A stretch of DNA of 9,661 nucleotides, from positions 1 to 9,661 of the forward strand of contig NZ_DASZGI010000273.1 in NCBI RefSeq assembly GCF_035938995.1. The letters run 5' to 3'. The position numbers and the translations under genes are program-made. Below the pieces are notes generated by a model. The model was not told where the DNA came from. It made no database searches and was given only the letters and a program-made list of their open reading frames with translations. The stretch comes from DASZGI01 sp035938995. GTDB lineage: Bacteria; Actinomycetota; Actinomycetes; Streptomycetales; Catenulisporaceae. Shown here piece by piece: positions 8,995-9,661 of the stretch. How positions within the stretch are numbered: position 1 is the stretch's first letter; each line of letters begins with the position of its first letter.

Positions 8995-9661
8995 ACACGC
9001 CCCCGGAAGCGCCGACGCCGCCGGATTCCGCCGGGTCAGAAGTCGCCGCGTCAGAAGTCGCCGCGTCAAGAGTCACTGCGCCGGATCTCACCGCCCTGCC
9101 CGACCTGGCCTCCCGCGCCCTCGGCGGTTCGGTGGTGTGGGCGAACGACGAGTTCTTCGGCGAGAAGGAGAACTTGATCGAGCCGCATCCGCCCACGTTC
9201 GCGCCGGGCAGCTTCACCCACAAGGGCCAGCGCTACGACGGATGGGAGACCCGGCGCCGCCGCCCCGACGCACCGGGAGTAAGCGGCACCGACCACGACA
9301 GCGCGATCGTCCGGCTCGGCGCACCCGGCGTCATCCGCTGCGTCGTCATCGACACCGCGCACTTCCTCGGCAACTACCCGCCGCAGTGCTCGCTGGAGGC
9401 GACCTGGTGCGACGGATATCCTTCGCCGAAGAAACTCGCCAGGGCCGACTGGCAGCTGATCGTCCCGCCGCACCCGCTCGGCGGCGGCGCGCTCCACCCG
9501 ATCCCCGTAGACACCGAACACCGCTTCACCCACGTGCGGCTCAACATGATCCCGGACGGCGGAATCGCCCGCCTGCGCGTGCACGGCGAACCGGTGGCCG
9601 ACCCCGACTTCCTCGTCGGCGTGACCGTCAACCTGGCCGCGCTCAGCGACGGGGCGCGCAT
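8991..9661 (+). CDS. alc: Allantoicase, 3' partial
   Basis: The first 223 codons are visible; bacterial allantoicases are about 330-350 residues, so roughly a third is beyond the window. The enzyme cleaves allantoate to ureidoglycolate and urea. Family signatures: DLASRALGG (38-46), ANDEFFGEKENL (51-62), KGQRYDGWETRRRR (78-91), AIVRLGAPGVIR (105-116), DTAHFLGNYPPQ (121-132) and THVRLNMIPDGGIARLRVHG (180-199), covering the first of the two repeated allantoicase domains and the start of the linker. The first 30 residues are a low-complexity tail that includes three copies of a 5-residue repeat. The ATG at 8991 overlaps the allantoinase stop. The next in-frame start codons (GTG GTG in GGSVVWAN) are inside the conserved domain, so the tail must be translated if the enzyme is made. 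Confidence 0.94.
   Translation, partial: MNTPPEAPTPPDSAGSEVAASEVAASRVTAPDLTALPDLASRALGGSVVWANDEFFGEKENLIEPHPPTFAPGSFTHKGQRYDGWETRRRRPDAPGVSGTDHDSAIVRLGAPGVIRCVVIDTAHFLGNYPPQCSLEATWCDGYPSPKKLARADWQLIVPPHPLGGGALHPIPVDTEHRFTHVRLNMIPDGGIARLRVHGEPVADPDFLVGVTVNLAALSDGAR
9036..9080 (+). repeat. 15-bp tandem repeat at the start of the allantoicase gene
   Basis: Three consecutive 15-bp units: 9036-9050 and 9051-9065 are identical (TCAGAAGTCGCCGCG), and 9066-9080 is a diverged copy (TCAAGAGTCACTGCG). In frame they encode SEVAA, SEVAA and SRVTA at residues 16-30, just before the conserved allantoicase domain. Confidence 0.93.

Overview
The window is a high-GC, gene-dense stretch whose codon use (mostly G or C in third positions) and gene content suggest an actinobacterium. 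The genus cannot be fixed from the sequence. All nine genes lie on the + strand, are nearly contiguous, and read as one purine-catabolism operon. It takes guanine or 8-oxoguanine, hypoxanthine and xanthine to urate, and then on to allantoin, allantoate and ureidoglycolate plus urea. The operon continues off both edges: the first gene lacks its 5' end and the last lacks its 3' end. No promoter, terminator, RNA gene, mobile element or CRISPR array was seen.

Layout: 1-831 urate oxidase (5' partial); 933-1808 xanthine dehydrogenase FAD subunit; 1805-2329 its [2Fe-2S] subunit; 2326-3834 an amidohydrolase that looks like 8-oxoguanine/guanine deaminase, sitting inside the dehydrogenase gene set; 3840-6251 the molybdopterin subunit; 6244-7206 the XdhC/CoxF-type accessory factor; 7209-7604 a small stand-alone protein resembling the C-terminal domain of allophanate hydrolase; 7609-8994 allantoinase; 8991-9661 allantoicase (3' partial). 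Three junctions are 4-base ATGA overlaps (1805, 2326, 8991), one is an 8-base overlap (6244-6251), and three are gaps of 2 to 5 bases, so translational coupling is likely throughout. The only sizeable spacer is 832-932.

How the genes work together: the FAD, Fe-S and Mo subunits form a three-subunit xanthine dehydrogenase whose sulfurated molybdenum cofactor would be supplied by the XdhC-like protein. The deaminase feeds either xanthine (from guanine) or urate directly (from 8-oxoguanine). Urate oxidase makes 5-hydroxyisourate. The next two enzymes, 5-hydroxyisourate hydrolase and OHCU decarboxylase, are not in the window and may lie upstream. Allantoinase and allantoicase then open and cleave the product.

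The individual enzymes belong to known families. The oddest signal is a set of short in-frame tandem repeats immediately after gene starts: an 18-bp unit at the start of the deaminase, a 15-bp unit at the start of allantoicase, and a decayed 15-bp pair just after the urate oxidase stop. In the first two cases no alternative start exists downstream of the repeat, so the repeats should be translated into low-complexity N-terminal tails.
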